This document shows positions 33,176 through 41,964 of a stretch of 64,000 nucleotides of DNA, in pieces (position 1 is the stretch's first letter; every line of letters starts with the position of its first letter). The stretch is from Opitutia bacterium (GTDB lineage: Bacteria; Verrucomicrobiota; Verrucomicrobiia; Opitutales; Opitutaceae). The stretch spans positions 1 through 64,000 of the forward strand of contig JACPIS010000021.1 of the NCBI GenBank assembly GCA_016187925.1, in the 5' to 3' direction. The translations under genes and the position numbers were made by a program. The notes under the pieces are model-generated. The model was not told where the DNA came from, made no database searches, and was given only the letters and a program-made list of their open reading frames with translations.

Positions 33176-34543
33176 CTACTTCAGCTCGCTGGCGCGGATC
33201 TCGTGCTCCCAGCGCTTGGCGTTGGCCTTGTCGTAGCAGGCGATGGTGAGCACGCGGTCGTTCCGCGGGCCGCGGAACGAGAGCACGCAGTAGTTCTGGT
33301 CGGTGACCATCGTGCCCTCGATGCGCTGCGGGTCGCCCTTGCGCGGTCCCTTGTCAGCGGGCCACGAACTGGAGGAGAACGGCGACGAAGTCAGCTCGTA
33401 GATCCACTGCGTGCCGGTGAGTTTTTTCCGGGCAAGCTCCGTGAAGTGCACGTCGCCGCTCAGGATGACCACGCCGGTGATCTTGTGCTGCCGGATGAAC
33501 TCCAGCAGGTCGGCGCGCTCGTCGGGGTAGTTGTCGAAGGTCTCGCTCGCGCCGCCGAAGTCGGTGATGACCTGTCCGCCGGTGGCGATGAATTTCCACG
33601 TGAAGTGGTTGAGTGTCTGCGCGGCGAGGAGCGACTGCTTCAGCCACTCGCGCTGCTTCGCGCCGTATTGGGTTTTCATCTCCTTCGTGGCCGAGGCATC
33701 GAGCTTGTCGTCGTCGCGGTAGGTGCGGTCGTCCATCAGGAAGAACGCGGCGTCGCCCCAGAAAAACTTGCCGTAGACGCCGGGATTGCCGGGCTCGCCC
33801 CAGCTCGGGTTGGCCCAGTAGGACTTGAAGATGTCGAGCGTCTCGTCCTTGAGTTCATAGCTCTTGTTGGCGTCGTTCGAGCCGTAGTCGTGGTCGTCCC
33901 ATGTCGCGTAGTTCGGCATCACGGCGAGCAGCTTCTGAAGGTCGGGCGTGGCGCGGTCGTGCTGGGCGCGGTACCAGAGGCCGCTGAGGGAGTCGAAGTC
34001 CGGCTCGCGGTAATACCAGTTGTCGCCGCCCCAGAGCATGAAGTCGGCGCCGCTCTCCGCCATGTGCCGGAAAATCTCCGTGCCCTTGCCGTAGGGTTCG
34101 CCGGGCCGGTCGTACTGCGGCTCGTTGAGATAGGCGCAGGAGCCGTAGATGAACTTGAAGTCGGGCGGCGGGGTGCGCCATTCCCAGAGCGGCTTGGTTT
34201 TGAAGGTGAGCGGGTAGGGGAACGGCTGCGCCCGGCCGTCGATGCTCAAGGTGTATTCGTAGGTCGCGCCCAACTCGAGCAGGCCCGGCCGAAAGTGCGA
34301 GATCTGGCCGCCCGCGGGCGTCTTGCGCAGGCCGGTCTTCTCGAGCGTCTGCTTCGTCCCGGGTTTGCCTGCGAGCCAGTAGTCGAGCGTGACCTTCTTG
34401 GCGTCCTTGGTCTCGACCCAGATCACCGCCTCGCGGTGCGCCGAGTAACCGAGCATCGGGCCCGACACAAGGGTGCCGGCGGCGTGGAGCAGGGTGGCGA
34501 GCAGCCACGGAGCCGTGAATGCAACGAGAGAACGAAGCTTCAT
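33176..34543 (-). CDS. PhoD-family alkaline phosphatase/phosphodiesterase
   Basis: 455 residues from MKLRSLVAFTAPWLLATLLHAAG, a Sec-type signal peptide; the track's longer start is shadow. After an N-terminal beta domain (GPMLGYSAHREAVIWVET) come the metallophosphoesterase motifs: FIYGSCAYLNEPQYDRPGEPYG, MLWGGDNWYYREPD, WDDHDYGSNDANKSY, FLMDDRTYRDDD and VVILSGDVHFTEL. PhoD enzymes hydrolyse phosphodiesters and monoesters outside the cytoplasm using Fe and Ca. The signal has no clear twin-arginine motif, which is unusual for PhoD. Confidence 0.88.
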   Translation of the reverse strand: MKLRSLVAFTAPWLLATLLHAAGTLVSGPMLGYSAHREAVIWVETKDAKKVTLDYWLAGKPGTKQTLEKTGLRKTPAGGQISHFRPGLLELGATYEYTLSIDGRAQPFPYPLTFKTKPLWEWRTPPPDFKFIYGSCAYLNEPQYDRPGEPYGKGTEIFRHMAESGADFMLWGGDNWYYREPDFDSLSGLWYRAQHDRATPDLQKLLAVMPNYATWDDHDYGSNDANKSYELKDETLDIFKSYWANPSWGEPGNPGVYGKFFWGDAAFFLMDDRTYRDDDKLDASATKEMKTQYGAKQREWLKQSLLAAQTLNHFTWKFIATGGQVITDFGGASETFDNYPDERADLLEFIRQHKITGVVILSGDVHFTELARKKLTGTQWIYELTSSPFSSSSWPADKGPRKGDPQRIEGTMVTDQNYCVLSFRGPRNDRVLTIACYDKANAKRWEHEIRASELK

Positions 34544-34601
34544 GCCGCCAAGAAAGCGGCCGGAGGCGCAAAGGCAATCCGGCAGCACGGGTCCGCGTCG
34601 T

Positions 34602-37100
34602 CTATGATTGCCTCTTGGAGGCTGTCGCCAGGCGCCGCGCCAGACCGGCACCGGCCAAGGCGGCCAACGCCCACCAACTCGGTGCGCCCCCGCCGCCACC
34701 ACCCGGAGCCGGAGGTGGCGGCGGGGCCGGCGTGTTGACCGTGAGCGTAGCCTTGGCGCTGGTGACGGAGCCGAGATCGTTGGTGGCGACGACAGTGTAG
34801 TCGCCGGCGTCGGAGGCGCGGACGTTGGCAAGGCTGAGCGAGCTGCTCGTGGCGCCGCTGATGGCCGTGCCGTTGAAATGCCATTGGTAGGTCGGCGCCG
34901 GCGTGCCGGTGGCGGTGACGCTGAAGGTCGTGCTGGAGCCGGCGTTCACCGTCTGGCTGGCCGGGACGGTCGTGAACGAAGGTCCAATGGCGCGCTCGCC
35001 CTTGCGCACCGTGGTGCCACTGGTCACGTAAAGCCGGCCGAGGATGTCGACGGCGATGCCTTGCGGGAAAAAGAACCGGGCGGCGCGGCCGGTGCCGTCC
35101 GACCCACCGGGTGCGTCGGCGAGACCGGCCAGCGTCGTGACGGTGCCGGCCGGGTCGCCGGTCATCCAGATTTTGCGGATGGTCTGGTTATAACTGTCCG
35201 CGACATAGAGATTGCCCCGATCGTCGGTGCCGATGGCGCGCGGTTCATGAAACCGGGCGGTCGCGAGCGTGCCGTCAGCGTAACCCTGTTCGGCTCCGGC
35301 CAGGGTAGTAACGCGGCCGGTGGGCGTGATTTTGCGAATGCGCGCAATGGCCGGGCTGAAGGGAGCCTCTGTGACATAGACATTGCCGCTGGCGTCGACC
35401 GTGACCCCGGAGGGTGCGATGAAACGGGCGCTGGTGCCGACGTCGTCTACATAACCGGCTTCGTTATTGAGGCCGGCGAGGGTGGTGGTCTCGCCGGCGG
35501 GAGAGATGCGGCGGACCGTGCTCGCGCTGGTCACGTAGAGGTAACCCATCCCATCCATGGCGATGCCACGCGGATTCCAGAACAACGCGGCGGATCCCTG
35601 GCCATCCTGATACCCGGCGGTTCCCGGCGAGCCGGCGAAAGTCGAGGTTTCGCCGGTGGGCGTGATCCGCCGGATCGTATGATTGTCGCCGTCGGTGACG
35701 AATAGCGCCCCGCCGGCACCGATGGCCACGCCGGTGGGCCGGCTGAAGCGGGCGGCGGTGCCGGTGCCGTCCGCGGATCCGGCGGTGCCGGGGGCGCCGG
35801 CGAATGTCGTGACCACGCCGGCCGGTGTGATCTTGCGGATACAGTGAGCTGACGCATCGGCGACGAACACATTGCCGTCGGCGTCGACTGCCGCCCCGGT
35901 GGGTGCGTTGAAACGGGCGGTGGAGCCGGTGCCATCGGAAATGCCTGTGGCGCGTTCGAGTGCGAGGCCGGCGAGAGTGGATACGTCGCCGGCGGGGCTG
36001 AGCTTACGGACGACGTTGTTGCCGGTGTCGGCGACGTAGAGCGTGCCGTCACGCGCGAAGGACAGGGCGAGAGGGAAGCCGAATTTCGCTGTTGCGGCGG
36101 TGCCATCGCTGCCGCCGATCAAGCCGTCCCCGGCGATCGGCGCGAGCGAGTGGTCGGCCGGCACGTAGCGAACGACCCGATAACCCGACGCGGCGATGAG
36201 CTGGCCGTTGGAATCGACGGCGAGGGCACTGACACCAGCGTGATTCACCCGCCCATTGACGTAGCTCACCACGGAGGTCTGCCACAAAGAGGTGCGGATG
36301 CCGGTAGGAGGTACGAGGTCGACGGATCCAAAGTAAGTGACGGAGTTATCCTCCCAGTTTGGCGCATGCAGATTGTAGTTCGTGGTCACATGCGTGGAAA
36401 CGTAGACATTGCCGGCGGTGTCGATAGCGATGGCGCCATAGGAGACAGGGGCTTGGGCGGAGAGGTCGCTCTTCTCGGGGAAGGAGAACCTGTCTGCGAA
36501 TGTAGAGACATTCCCAAACGGTGAGATCTTGCGGATTGTGCCGTTGCCGGCTTCGGTCACGTAGAGGTTACCGGTGGCGTCCACGGCGAGATTGAGTGGC
36601 CGGTTGAAACGGGCGAGGCTGCCGATGCCGTCGATCTTGCCCGTCACACCAGCGAGCCCGGCGAGGGTGGTGACGACTCCCGCGGGCGTGATCTTGCGGA
36701 TGGTGTGGTTGCCGGTATCGGTGACGTAAAGATTGTCGGTGGCGTCCGCGACGATGCTCTGGGGACTGTCGAAACGGGCCTCCGCGCCTGTGCCGTCTGC
36801 ACTTCCGGGCACTCCCGGTGAACCGACAAAGGTGCTGACCACGCCAGCCGGGGTCATCTTGCGGATGGTGTGATTGCCCTCGTCGACGATGAAAACGTTG
36901 CCCGTGGAATCCGTGGCCACTCCCTTCGGACTGTAGAAACGTGCGCTGGCCCCGGTGCCGTCGGCGTCGCCGATGCTCGAGACGCCGGCCAGCGTGGAGA
37001 AGACGTAGGGCGTGGCATAATCGGCGGCGGCGTGGGCGCTCTGGCTCAGCGCGAGCAGAAGGGCGAGAATACGAAACAGGGAACAGGAGACTGATTTCAT
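34602..37100 (-). CDS. Exported NHL-repeat protein with Ig-like domain and Gly-rich CTERM tail
   Basis: 832 residues. The signal peptide (LFRILALLLALSQSAHAA) is followed by about ten ~55-residue NHL repeats with the unit DGTGxxARFxxPxGVAVDxxGNxYVxDxxNHTIRKIxPxGxVTTLAG, forming one or more beta-propellers. Residues ~705-790 form an Ig-like domain (FTTVPASQTVNAGSSTTFSVTATGTPAPTYQWHFNG). The C-terminus is PAPPPPPAPGGGGGG, a hydrophobic helix (WWALAALAGAGLA) and RRL, a GlyGly-CTERM-like sorting signal. It is likely surface-anchored, with a ligand- or polymer-binding role. It is a single gene between phoD and lipA. Confidence 0.85.
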   Translation of the reverse strand: MKSVSCSLFRILALLLALSQSAHAAADYATPYVFSTLAGVSSIGDADGTGASARFYSPKGVATDSTGNVFIVDEGNHTIRKMTPAGVVSTFVGSPGVPGSADGTGAEARFDSPQSIVADATDNLYVTDTGNHTIRKITPAGVVTTLAGLAGVTGKIDGIGSLARFNRPLNLAVDATGNLYVTEAGNGTIRKISPFGNVSTFADRFSFPEKSDLSAQAPVSYGAIAIDTAGNVYVSTHVTTNYNLHAPNWEDNSVTYFGSVDLVPPTGIRTSLWQTSVVSYVNGRVNHAGVSALAVDSNGQLIAASGYRVVRYVPADHSLAPIAGDGLIGGSDGTAATAKFGFPLALSFARDGTLYVADTGNNVVRKLSPAGDVSTLAGLALERATGISDGTGSTARFNAPTGAAVDADGNVFVADASAHCIRKITPAGVVTTFAGAPGTAGSADGTGTAARFSRPTGVAIGAGGALFVTDGDNHTIRRITPTGETSTFAGSPGTAGYQDGQGSAALFWNPRGIAMDGMGYLYVTSASTVRRISPAGETTTLAGLNNEAGYVDDVGTSARFIAPSGVTVDASGNVYVTEAPFSPAIARIRKITPTGRVTTLAGAEQGYADGTLATARFHEPRAIGTDDRGNLYVADSYNQTIRKIWMTGDPAGTVTTLAGLADAPGGSDGTGRAARFFFPQGIAVDILGRLYVTSGTTVRKGERAIGPSFTTVPASQTVNAGSSTTFSVTATGTPAPTYQWHFNGTAISGATSSSLSLANVRASDAGDYTVVATNDLGSVTSAKATLTVNTPAPPPPPAPGGGGGGAPSWWALAALAGAGLARRLATASKRQS

Positions 37101-37179
37101 GCAAAGTGGGCCTTTGCATAGACTGACAAGCGTCCCTTCGAAGTCCGCTATCCGGCCCGCGGACTATCGGGCCGGTGCC

Positions 37180-38079
37180 TTACGCGCTCGCGAGCGTGTT
37201 GGCCGTGTTCAGGTGCTCGACGCCGGTGTATTTCTGCGACTGCTCGTCGGCGTGGTAGCTGGAGCGGATGAGCGGGCCGGATTCGATGACGCCGATGCCG
37301 AGCTCGAGGCCGAATTTTTTCCAGTGGGCGAACTCCTCCGGCGGCACCCAGCGGTCGATTTTCCAATGCTGCGGGGTGGGCTGGAGGTACTGGCCGATGG
37401 TGAGGATGTCGGTCCGGTCGCTCGCGATGTCGCGGAGGCACTGCTCGATCTCCTCCTGGCGTTCGCCGAGGCCGAGCATGATGCCGGTCTTGGTGGTGAA
37501 GCCGCGGCTCTTGGCGTGGCGGAGCACGCCGCGGGAGCGGTCATAGCGGGCCTGCACGCGCACGGGCTTCTGCAGGCGCTCGACGGTCTCGACGTTGTGG
37601 TTGAAGATGTCGGGCTTGGCGTCGAGCACGGTGTCGACGTGGGTGGTGTTGCCCTTGAAATCCGGCACGAGCACCTCGATGGCGCATTGCGGGCTGCGAT
37701 ACTTGGTGGCGCGGATGGTGGCGGCCCAGACGCTGGCGCCGCCGTCCTGCAGGTCGTCGCGCGAGACGGAGGTGATGACGCAGTGACGCAGGCCCATGCG
37801 GGCGACGGCGTCGGCCACGCGGGCGGGCTCGCCGAGGTCGACCTCGGTGGGGCGGCCGACCTGGATCGCGCAGAAGTTGCAGGAGCGCGTGCAGATGTTG
37901 CCGAGGATCATGACCGTGGCCGTGCCGCGGGACCAGCACTCGCCGATGTTCGGGCACTGCGCGCTCTGGCAGACCGTGTGGAGCTTGTTGTCCTCGACGA
38001 GGCGGCGCGTGGCCTGGTAGCCGGGGCCGGAGGGCAGCTTGGCGCGGAGCCAGTCGGGTTTGCGGTTGGTAGGCGTCAT
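37180..38079 (-). CDS. lipA: Lipoyl synthase
   Basis: 299 residues. Radical-SAM enzyme inserting two sulfurs into octanoyl groups. Both clusters are visible: auxiliary CQSAQCPNIGECW and radical-SAM CTRSCNFCAI. Also present: GQYLQPTPQHWKIDRWVPPEEFAHWKKFGLELGI and ESGPLIRSSYHADEQ (the C-terminal RSSYHA Ser ligand). It lies downstream of lipB in the same direction with a repeat element in the 108-bp gap. Confidence 0.96.
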   Translation of the reverse strand: MTPTNRKPDWLRAKLPSGPGYQATRRLVEDNKLHTVCQSAQCPNIGECWSRGTATVMILGNICTRSCNFCAIQVGRPTEVDLGEPARVADAVARMGLRHCVITSVSRDDLQDGGASVWAATIRATKYRSPQCAIEVLVPDFKGNTTHVDTVLDAKPDIFNHNVETVERLQKPVRVQARYDRSRGVLRHAKSRGFTTKTGIMLGLGERQEEIEQCLRDIASDRTDILTIGQYLQPTPQHWKIDRWVPPEEFAHWKKFGLELGIGVIESGPLIRSSYHADEQSQKYTGVEHLNTANTLASA

Positions 38080-38105
38080 GGAGCGAATCGAAGCTGAGAA
38101 GATTT

Positions 38106-38196
38106 AACCGCTAATCCACGCTAATCTTCGCTAATTACCAGCCTAGCTTGAAGATTGCTTCGTCCGATTAGCGGAGATTAGCGCAGATTAGCGGTT
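38106..38196. repeat. Inverted repeat of the CGCTAATC series overlapping the lipB stop
   Basis: The left arm AACCGCTAATCCACGCTAATC (continuing to CTTCGCTAAT) mirrors the right arm ATTAGCGGAGATTAGCGCAG (continuing to ATTAGCGGTT), with about 30 bases between. Each arm is a ten-base-period tandem series. The right arm contains the last two codons (Asn-Arg) and TAA of lipB. Confidence 0.88.
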
Positions 38197-38865
38197 TGCA
38201 AAAAACTCCGGCAACTGCCGCCAGAACTCCGCGGCCAGCACGCGCTTCACCTCCGCGATGTCCACGGGGCGGCCGAGCTCGAGGTGCATCGAGGTGACGG
38301 TGCCGTCGGCGGCGCTGATGCCGCAGGGGATGATGCCGGTGAAGGGCGTGAGGTCGGTGTTCACGTTCAGCGCGAAGCCGTGGAACGTCGTCCACTTCTT
38401 CACCGCGACGCCGATGGCGGCGATCTTGCGCGGGCCGAGCCAGATGCCGGTCTTGCCGGGGTTGCGGCCGGCGGTGAGCCCGAAGTGCGCGACGCTGTCG
38501 ATCATCACCTGCTCGAGGAAACGCAGGTAGGCATGCAGGTCCTTGCGCGCGGCGAGATTGACGATGGGGTAGCCGACGATCTGGCCGGGCCCGTGGTAGG
38601 TGATGTCGCCGCCGCGGTTGGTCTCGTGCACGGCGACGCCACGCGCGCGGAGCTGCTCTTCGTTCCACAGGAGATTCCGCTCGGCACCGCGTCGGACACC
38701 CAGCGTGAAGACCGGGTTGTGCTCGGTGAACACCAAGGCGTCGCCGACCTCGCCGGCGTTGCGGCGGGCGACGAGTTCCTCCTGCCGCCGGAGCGCGTCT
38801 GCGTAATCCGTCCGCTCCCAGTCGATGACGGGGAGGCTGGTGGCGGAGATGGTGGTGGTGGGCAT
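38188..38865 (-). CDS. lipB: Lipoyl(octanoyl) transferase
   Basis: 225 residues. It moves octanoyl from acyl carrier protein to lipoyl domains, upstream of LipA. Motifs: RGGDITYHGPGQIVGYPIVNL, GRNPGKTGIWLGPRKIAAIGVAVKKWTTFHGFALNVNTDL, and the catalytic Cys in IIPCGIS with Lys in RKIAAIG. The native C-terminus ends in ...FWRQLPEFFANR, whose last codons are supplied by the adjoining palindromic repeat. It heads the lipB-lipA pair. Confidence 0.95.
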   Translation of the reverse strand: MPTTTISATSLPVIDWERTDYADALRRQEELVARRNAGEVGDALVFTEHNPVFTLGVRRGAERNLLWNEEQLRARGVAVHETNRGGDITYHGPGQIVGYPIVNLAARKDLHAYLRFLEQVMIDSVAHFGLTAGRNPGKTGIWLGPRKIAAIGVAVKKWTTFHGFALNVNTDLTPFTGIIPCGISAADGTVTSMHLELGRPVDIAEVKRVLAAEFWRQLPEFFANR

Positions 38866-38998
38866 CGCGGGTTAATTCAGACAGAATCCGCGTTGGTGCA
38901 ACTGTTTCGTCGCCCCGGCCGGAACCGAGGGGGTGTGGGCATTAGCGCCCACTTTCCGTTTGCCCCGGGGCGGGGGTGTTATCACTCTGCGCGGTTCC

Positions 38999-40495
38999 AT
39001 GAGCGACATCCCCCAGGACATCTCCCACGACCAGTATGCCGTGCGGCTCAAGAAGCTGCAGGACCTGCGCGCCGCGGGCTCGGATCCGTTCCGCGCCAAC
39101 TGCGAGCAGACGCACTTTTCGGGTGAGGCGCTGAAAGCCTACGTCGACGGCCAGGACTACACCGTGCCGGTGAAGGTCGCCGGCCGCCTCGTCGTCATCC
39201 GCGACATGGGCAAGAGCCAGTTCGTCAAGATCCTCGACCAGCAGGGCCAGATCCAGCTCTACGTGAAGAAGGATCTCGTGGGCGACGGGCCTTACGCGGC
39301 TTTCAAGAAGCTCGATCTCGGCGATTTCATCGGCGTCGAGGGCACCTTGTTCAAGTCCAAGAGCGGCGAGATCACCGTGCGCGTGGACAAGTTCGTGCTC
39401 GTGGCCAAGGCGCTGCGCCCGCTCCCGGAGAAGTGGCACGGCCTGACCGATCCCGAGCAGGTCTACCGCCAGCGTTACCTCGACCTCGTGGTCAACCCCG
39501 AGTCGCGCGACCGCCTGCTCAAGCGCAGCCAGATCGTCGCCAGCCTCCGCCGCACGCTCGCCGGGCGGAAGTTCATCGAGGTGGAGACGCCCGTGCTCGA
39601 GGGCGTGGCCGGCGGCGCCGCCGCGCGGCCGTTCACCACGCACCACAACGCGCTCGGCGCGGACTTCTTCCTGCGCATCGCGCTCGAGCTGCGCCTCAAG
39701 CGACTGCTCGTCGGCGGCATCGACCGCGTGTTCGAGATCGGCCGCGTCTTCCGCAACGAGGGCGTCTCGCGCAAGCACAACCCCGAGTTCACCATGCTCG
39801 AGGTCTACCAGGCCTACTCGGATTTCCGCGGCATGATGGACCTGATCAAGGCCCTCCTGCAGAACGCCTGCCGCGACGTGCTCGGCGCGACCGAGATCAA
39901 GCACGCCGCCAGCGGCCAGGTCATCAACTTCGCCGGCGACTGGCGCGAGGCGCGCTATTTCGACCTGATCGACGAGGCCGTGGGCTTCAAGCTCAGCGAA
40001 TTCCGCCCCACGCCCGACTACCGCGCCAAGGCCATCGAGGGCGCGAAGCAGCTCGGCCTCGAGATCCACGATGGCTGGGAGACCTTCGAGATCGTGAACG
40101 AGATTTTCGGCAAGAAGATCGAGCCCACGCTCATCCAACCTACCTTCGTCACGCACCTGCCCAAGGAACTCTGCCCGCTCGCCAAGCTCAACCAGCAGGA
40201 CGCCGGCCTCATCGACGTCTTCGAGCTCATCATCGGCGGCATGGAGGTCGCACCGGCCTACTCCGAGCAGAACGATCCCGCCGTGCAGCGCGAGATGTTC
40301 GAAAAGCAGGTCGGCGAGGAGACGCAGAACCTCGACAACGACTTCCTGCTCGCACTCGAGCACGGCATGCCGCCCGCCGGCGGCATGGGCGTCGGCATCG
40401 ACCGCCTCACCATCCTGCTCACCGGCGCCGAGAGCATTCGCGACGTGATCCTGTTCCCGTCACTGCGGCCGACCCCGGCCGGCGATAAGCAGTAA
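38999..40495 (+). CDS. lysS: Lysyl-tRNA synthetase, class II
   Basis: 498 residues from MSDIPQDISHDQYAVRLKKLQDLRAAG. It has an OB anticodon-binding domain (VPVKVAGRLVVIRDMGKSQFVKILDQQGQIQLYV) and class II motifs 1-3: FIEVETPVL, FRNEGVSRKHNPEFTMLEVYQAY and GMGVGIDRLTILLTGAESIRDVILFPSLRP. It charges tRNA-Lys. The last codons (Asp-Lys-Gln-stop) fall in a period-7 repeat that fills the gap to lolC. Promoter lies in the 133-bp divergent gap with lipB. Confidence 0.96.
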   Translation: MSDIPQDISHDQYAVRLKKLQDLRAAGSDPFRANCEQTHFSGEALKAYVDGQDYTVPVKVAGRLVVIRDMGKSQFVKILDQQGQIQLYVKKDLVGDGPYAAFKKLDLGDFIGVEGTLFKSKSGEITVRVDKFVLVAKALRPLPEKWHGLTDPEQVYRQRYLDLVVNPESRDRLLKRSQIVASLRRTLAGRKFIEVETPVLEGVAGGAAARPFTTHHNALGADFFLRIALELRLKRLLVGGIDRVFEIGRVFRNEGVSRKHNPEFTMLEVYQAYSDFRGMMDLIKALLQNACRDVLGATEIKHAASGQVINFAGDWREARYFDLIDEAVGFKLSEFRPTPDYRAKAIEGAKQLGLEIHDGWETFEIVNEIFGKKIEPTLIQPTFVTHLPKELCPLAKLNQQDAGLIDVFELIIGGMEVAPAYSEQNDPAVQREMFEKQVGEETQNLDNDFLLALEHGMPPAGGMGVGIDRLTILLTGAESIRDVILFPSLRPTPAGDKQ

Positions 40496-40567
40496 GCTCA
40501 GGCTCCAAGCCAGAAACAGGTTGGCACCGTGAGCTTCCGGCTTATCGCTTAAAGCTTACCGCTTCCC
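40481..40567. repeat. Period-7 repeat between lysS and lolC
   Basis: GATAAGC, AGTAAGC, TCAGGCT on the left and GCTTATC, GCTTAAA, GCTTACC, GCTTCCC on the right are degenerate heptads in inverted orientation around about 30 bases. The left series encodes the lysS C-terminus and stop; the right ends at the lolC start codon and may include its ribosome-binding site. Confidence 0.75.
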
Positions 40568-41800
40568 ATGCCCTGGCCGATCTATCTCGCCCTCAAGCAG
40601 CTCTTCCCGACCGGGCGGGTGTCGTTCTTCCCGCTGATCTCCATCCTCGGCGTCGGGCTGGGCGTGGCACTGATGCTCGTGTCGACGAGCGTCATGGGCG
40701 GCTTCGGCCACCAGATCCAGCGGATGATCATCGACACGCAGGGCGAGATTCAGATCCGCGGCTCCGCGCCCATCGGCGCGCCGACTTCCGGCGCCGTGGC
40801 TGCGGCGCTCGCCAAGGTGCCCGAGGTGACCGCCTTCGCACCGTATGCCGCCGGCGTGGTGATGCTCGAGTACGCCAGCCGTCCGGCGTTCCCCGCCATC
40901 CAGGGTTTCGATTACGAGCGGATGAAGGCGGTCATCCCGCTCGACCGCTACATCGTCGCCGGCTCGCTCGCCGATCTCGACGACGATTCCGTCATTCTCA
41001 GCTCGATCCTCGCCGGCACGCTCGGCGTGCGGGTGGGCGACACCGTCAGTCTCTACACGCCGCTCATGCTCGAGCGCATCCGCAACAACGAGGTGCTGCT
41101 CCCGCGCGATGTGCGCGTGGCCGGCATTTTCCAGATCGGCCACCAGCAGCTCGACAGCTCCACCGTGCTCTGCTCGCTGCGCCTGATGCAGGACCTCTAT
41201 GGGCTCAACAAACTGGTCCACGGCTACAACGTCCGCCTCGAACCCGGTGCCGACCCCGACGCCGTCGCGGCGAAGCTCAACGCCGCCCTCCCGCCCGGCA
41301 CGCGCGCGCTGACGTGGTTCGAGTCGAACGCCGATTTTCAGGCCGTGCTGAGCTTCGAGCGCAACATGATCTTCTTCCTGCTCACGTTCATCATCGTCGT
41401 GGCGGCGTTCTCCATCACCAGCTCGCTGCTCGTGACGGTCGTGCGCAAGACCCGCGAGATCGGCCTGCTCGGCGCGATGGGCGGCAAGGCCCGCGATGTG
41501 GCGCTCTGCTTCTGCACGCAGGGCCTCGTCATCGGCACCGGCGGCACCGTGGCGGGGCTCGTGCTCGGGTTCGCGCTGCTGCACTTCCGCAACGATCTCG
41601 TCCAGCTCATCGCCCGGTTCACGATGGGACAGGAGACGTTTGTGAAGTTCTACCAGTTCAGCTCGCTGCCGGCGCACACGGCCCCGAAGGATGTCGTCAT
41701 CATCGTGGTCTTCTCGCTGCTCGCCTCGACGCTCGCCGGCCTGATCCCGGCCTGGCGCGCGGCCCGGCTCAAACCCGTGGAGGCGCTCAGAAGTGAGTAG
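40568..41800 (+). CDS. lolC: Lipoprotein-releasing system permease (LolC/E)
   Basis: 410 residues. An FtsX-type MacB fold: N-terminal helix within FPLISILGVGLGVALMLVSTSVMGGF, a ~220-residue periplasmic domain, then three C-terminal helices (FFLLTFIIVVAAFSITSSLLVTVVRKTREIGLLGAMGG, LVIGTGGTVAGLVLGFALL, VVIIVVFSLLASTLAGLIPAWRAARLKPVEALR). With LolD it extracts lipoproteins from the inner membrane for transfer to the outer membrane. Only one permease gene is seen, so LolC may form a homodimer (LolF-like). Confidence 0.9.
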   Translation: MPWPIYLALKQLFPTGRVSFFPLISILGVGLGVALMLVSTSVMGGFGHQIQRMIIDTQGEIQIRGSAPIGAPTSGAVAAALAKVPEVTAFAPYAAGVVMLEYASRPAFPAIQGFDYERMKAVIPLDRYIVAGSLADLDDDSVILSSILAGTLGVRVGDTVSLYTPLMLERIRNNEVLLPRDVRVAGIFQIGHQQLDSSTVLCSLRLMQDLYGLNKLVHGYNVRLEPGADPDAVAAKLNAALPPGTRALTWFESNADFQAVLSFERNMIFFLLTFIIVVAAFSITSSLLVTVVRKTREIGLLGAMGGKARDVALCFCTQGLVIGTGGTVAGLVLGFALLHFRNDLVQLIARFTMGQETFVKFYQFSSLPAHTAPKDVVIIVVFSLLASTLAGLIPAWRAARLKPVEALRSE

Positions 41801-41810
41801 CAAAACGAAA

Positions 41811-41875
41811 GGTAGGGCGAGGCGTCCCCGCCGAGCCGCCACAAACCACGGCTCACCCGGAGGGTTCGCCCTACC
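41811..41875. repeat. REP pair between lolC and lolD
   Basis: GGTAGGGCGAGGCGTCCCCGCCGAGCCG on the left is mirrored by CGGCTCACCCGGAGGGTTCGCCCTACC on the right. Same family as the sequences flanking the RAYT gene and those near 1.7 and 48.9 kb. Confidence 0.85.
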
Positions 41876-41899
41876 CGCAGGCCTCGCGGCAAATGCATT

Positions 41900-41950
41900 T
41901 GTAGCGGCGCTCTGTGAGCGCCGGGCCGACGGGCACAGACCGCCACTACA
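41900..41950. repeat. Palindromic repeat, TGTAGCGGC type
   Basis: TGTAGCGGCGCTCTGTGAGCGCC ... GGCACAGACCGCCACTACA forms a nested inverted repeat. A related word (TGTAGCGGCGGTCTGTGACCGCC) lies at 48671-48693. Confidence 0.8.
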
Positions 41951-41964
41951 TTTGGAAGCGATCC

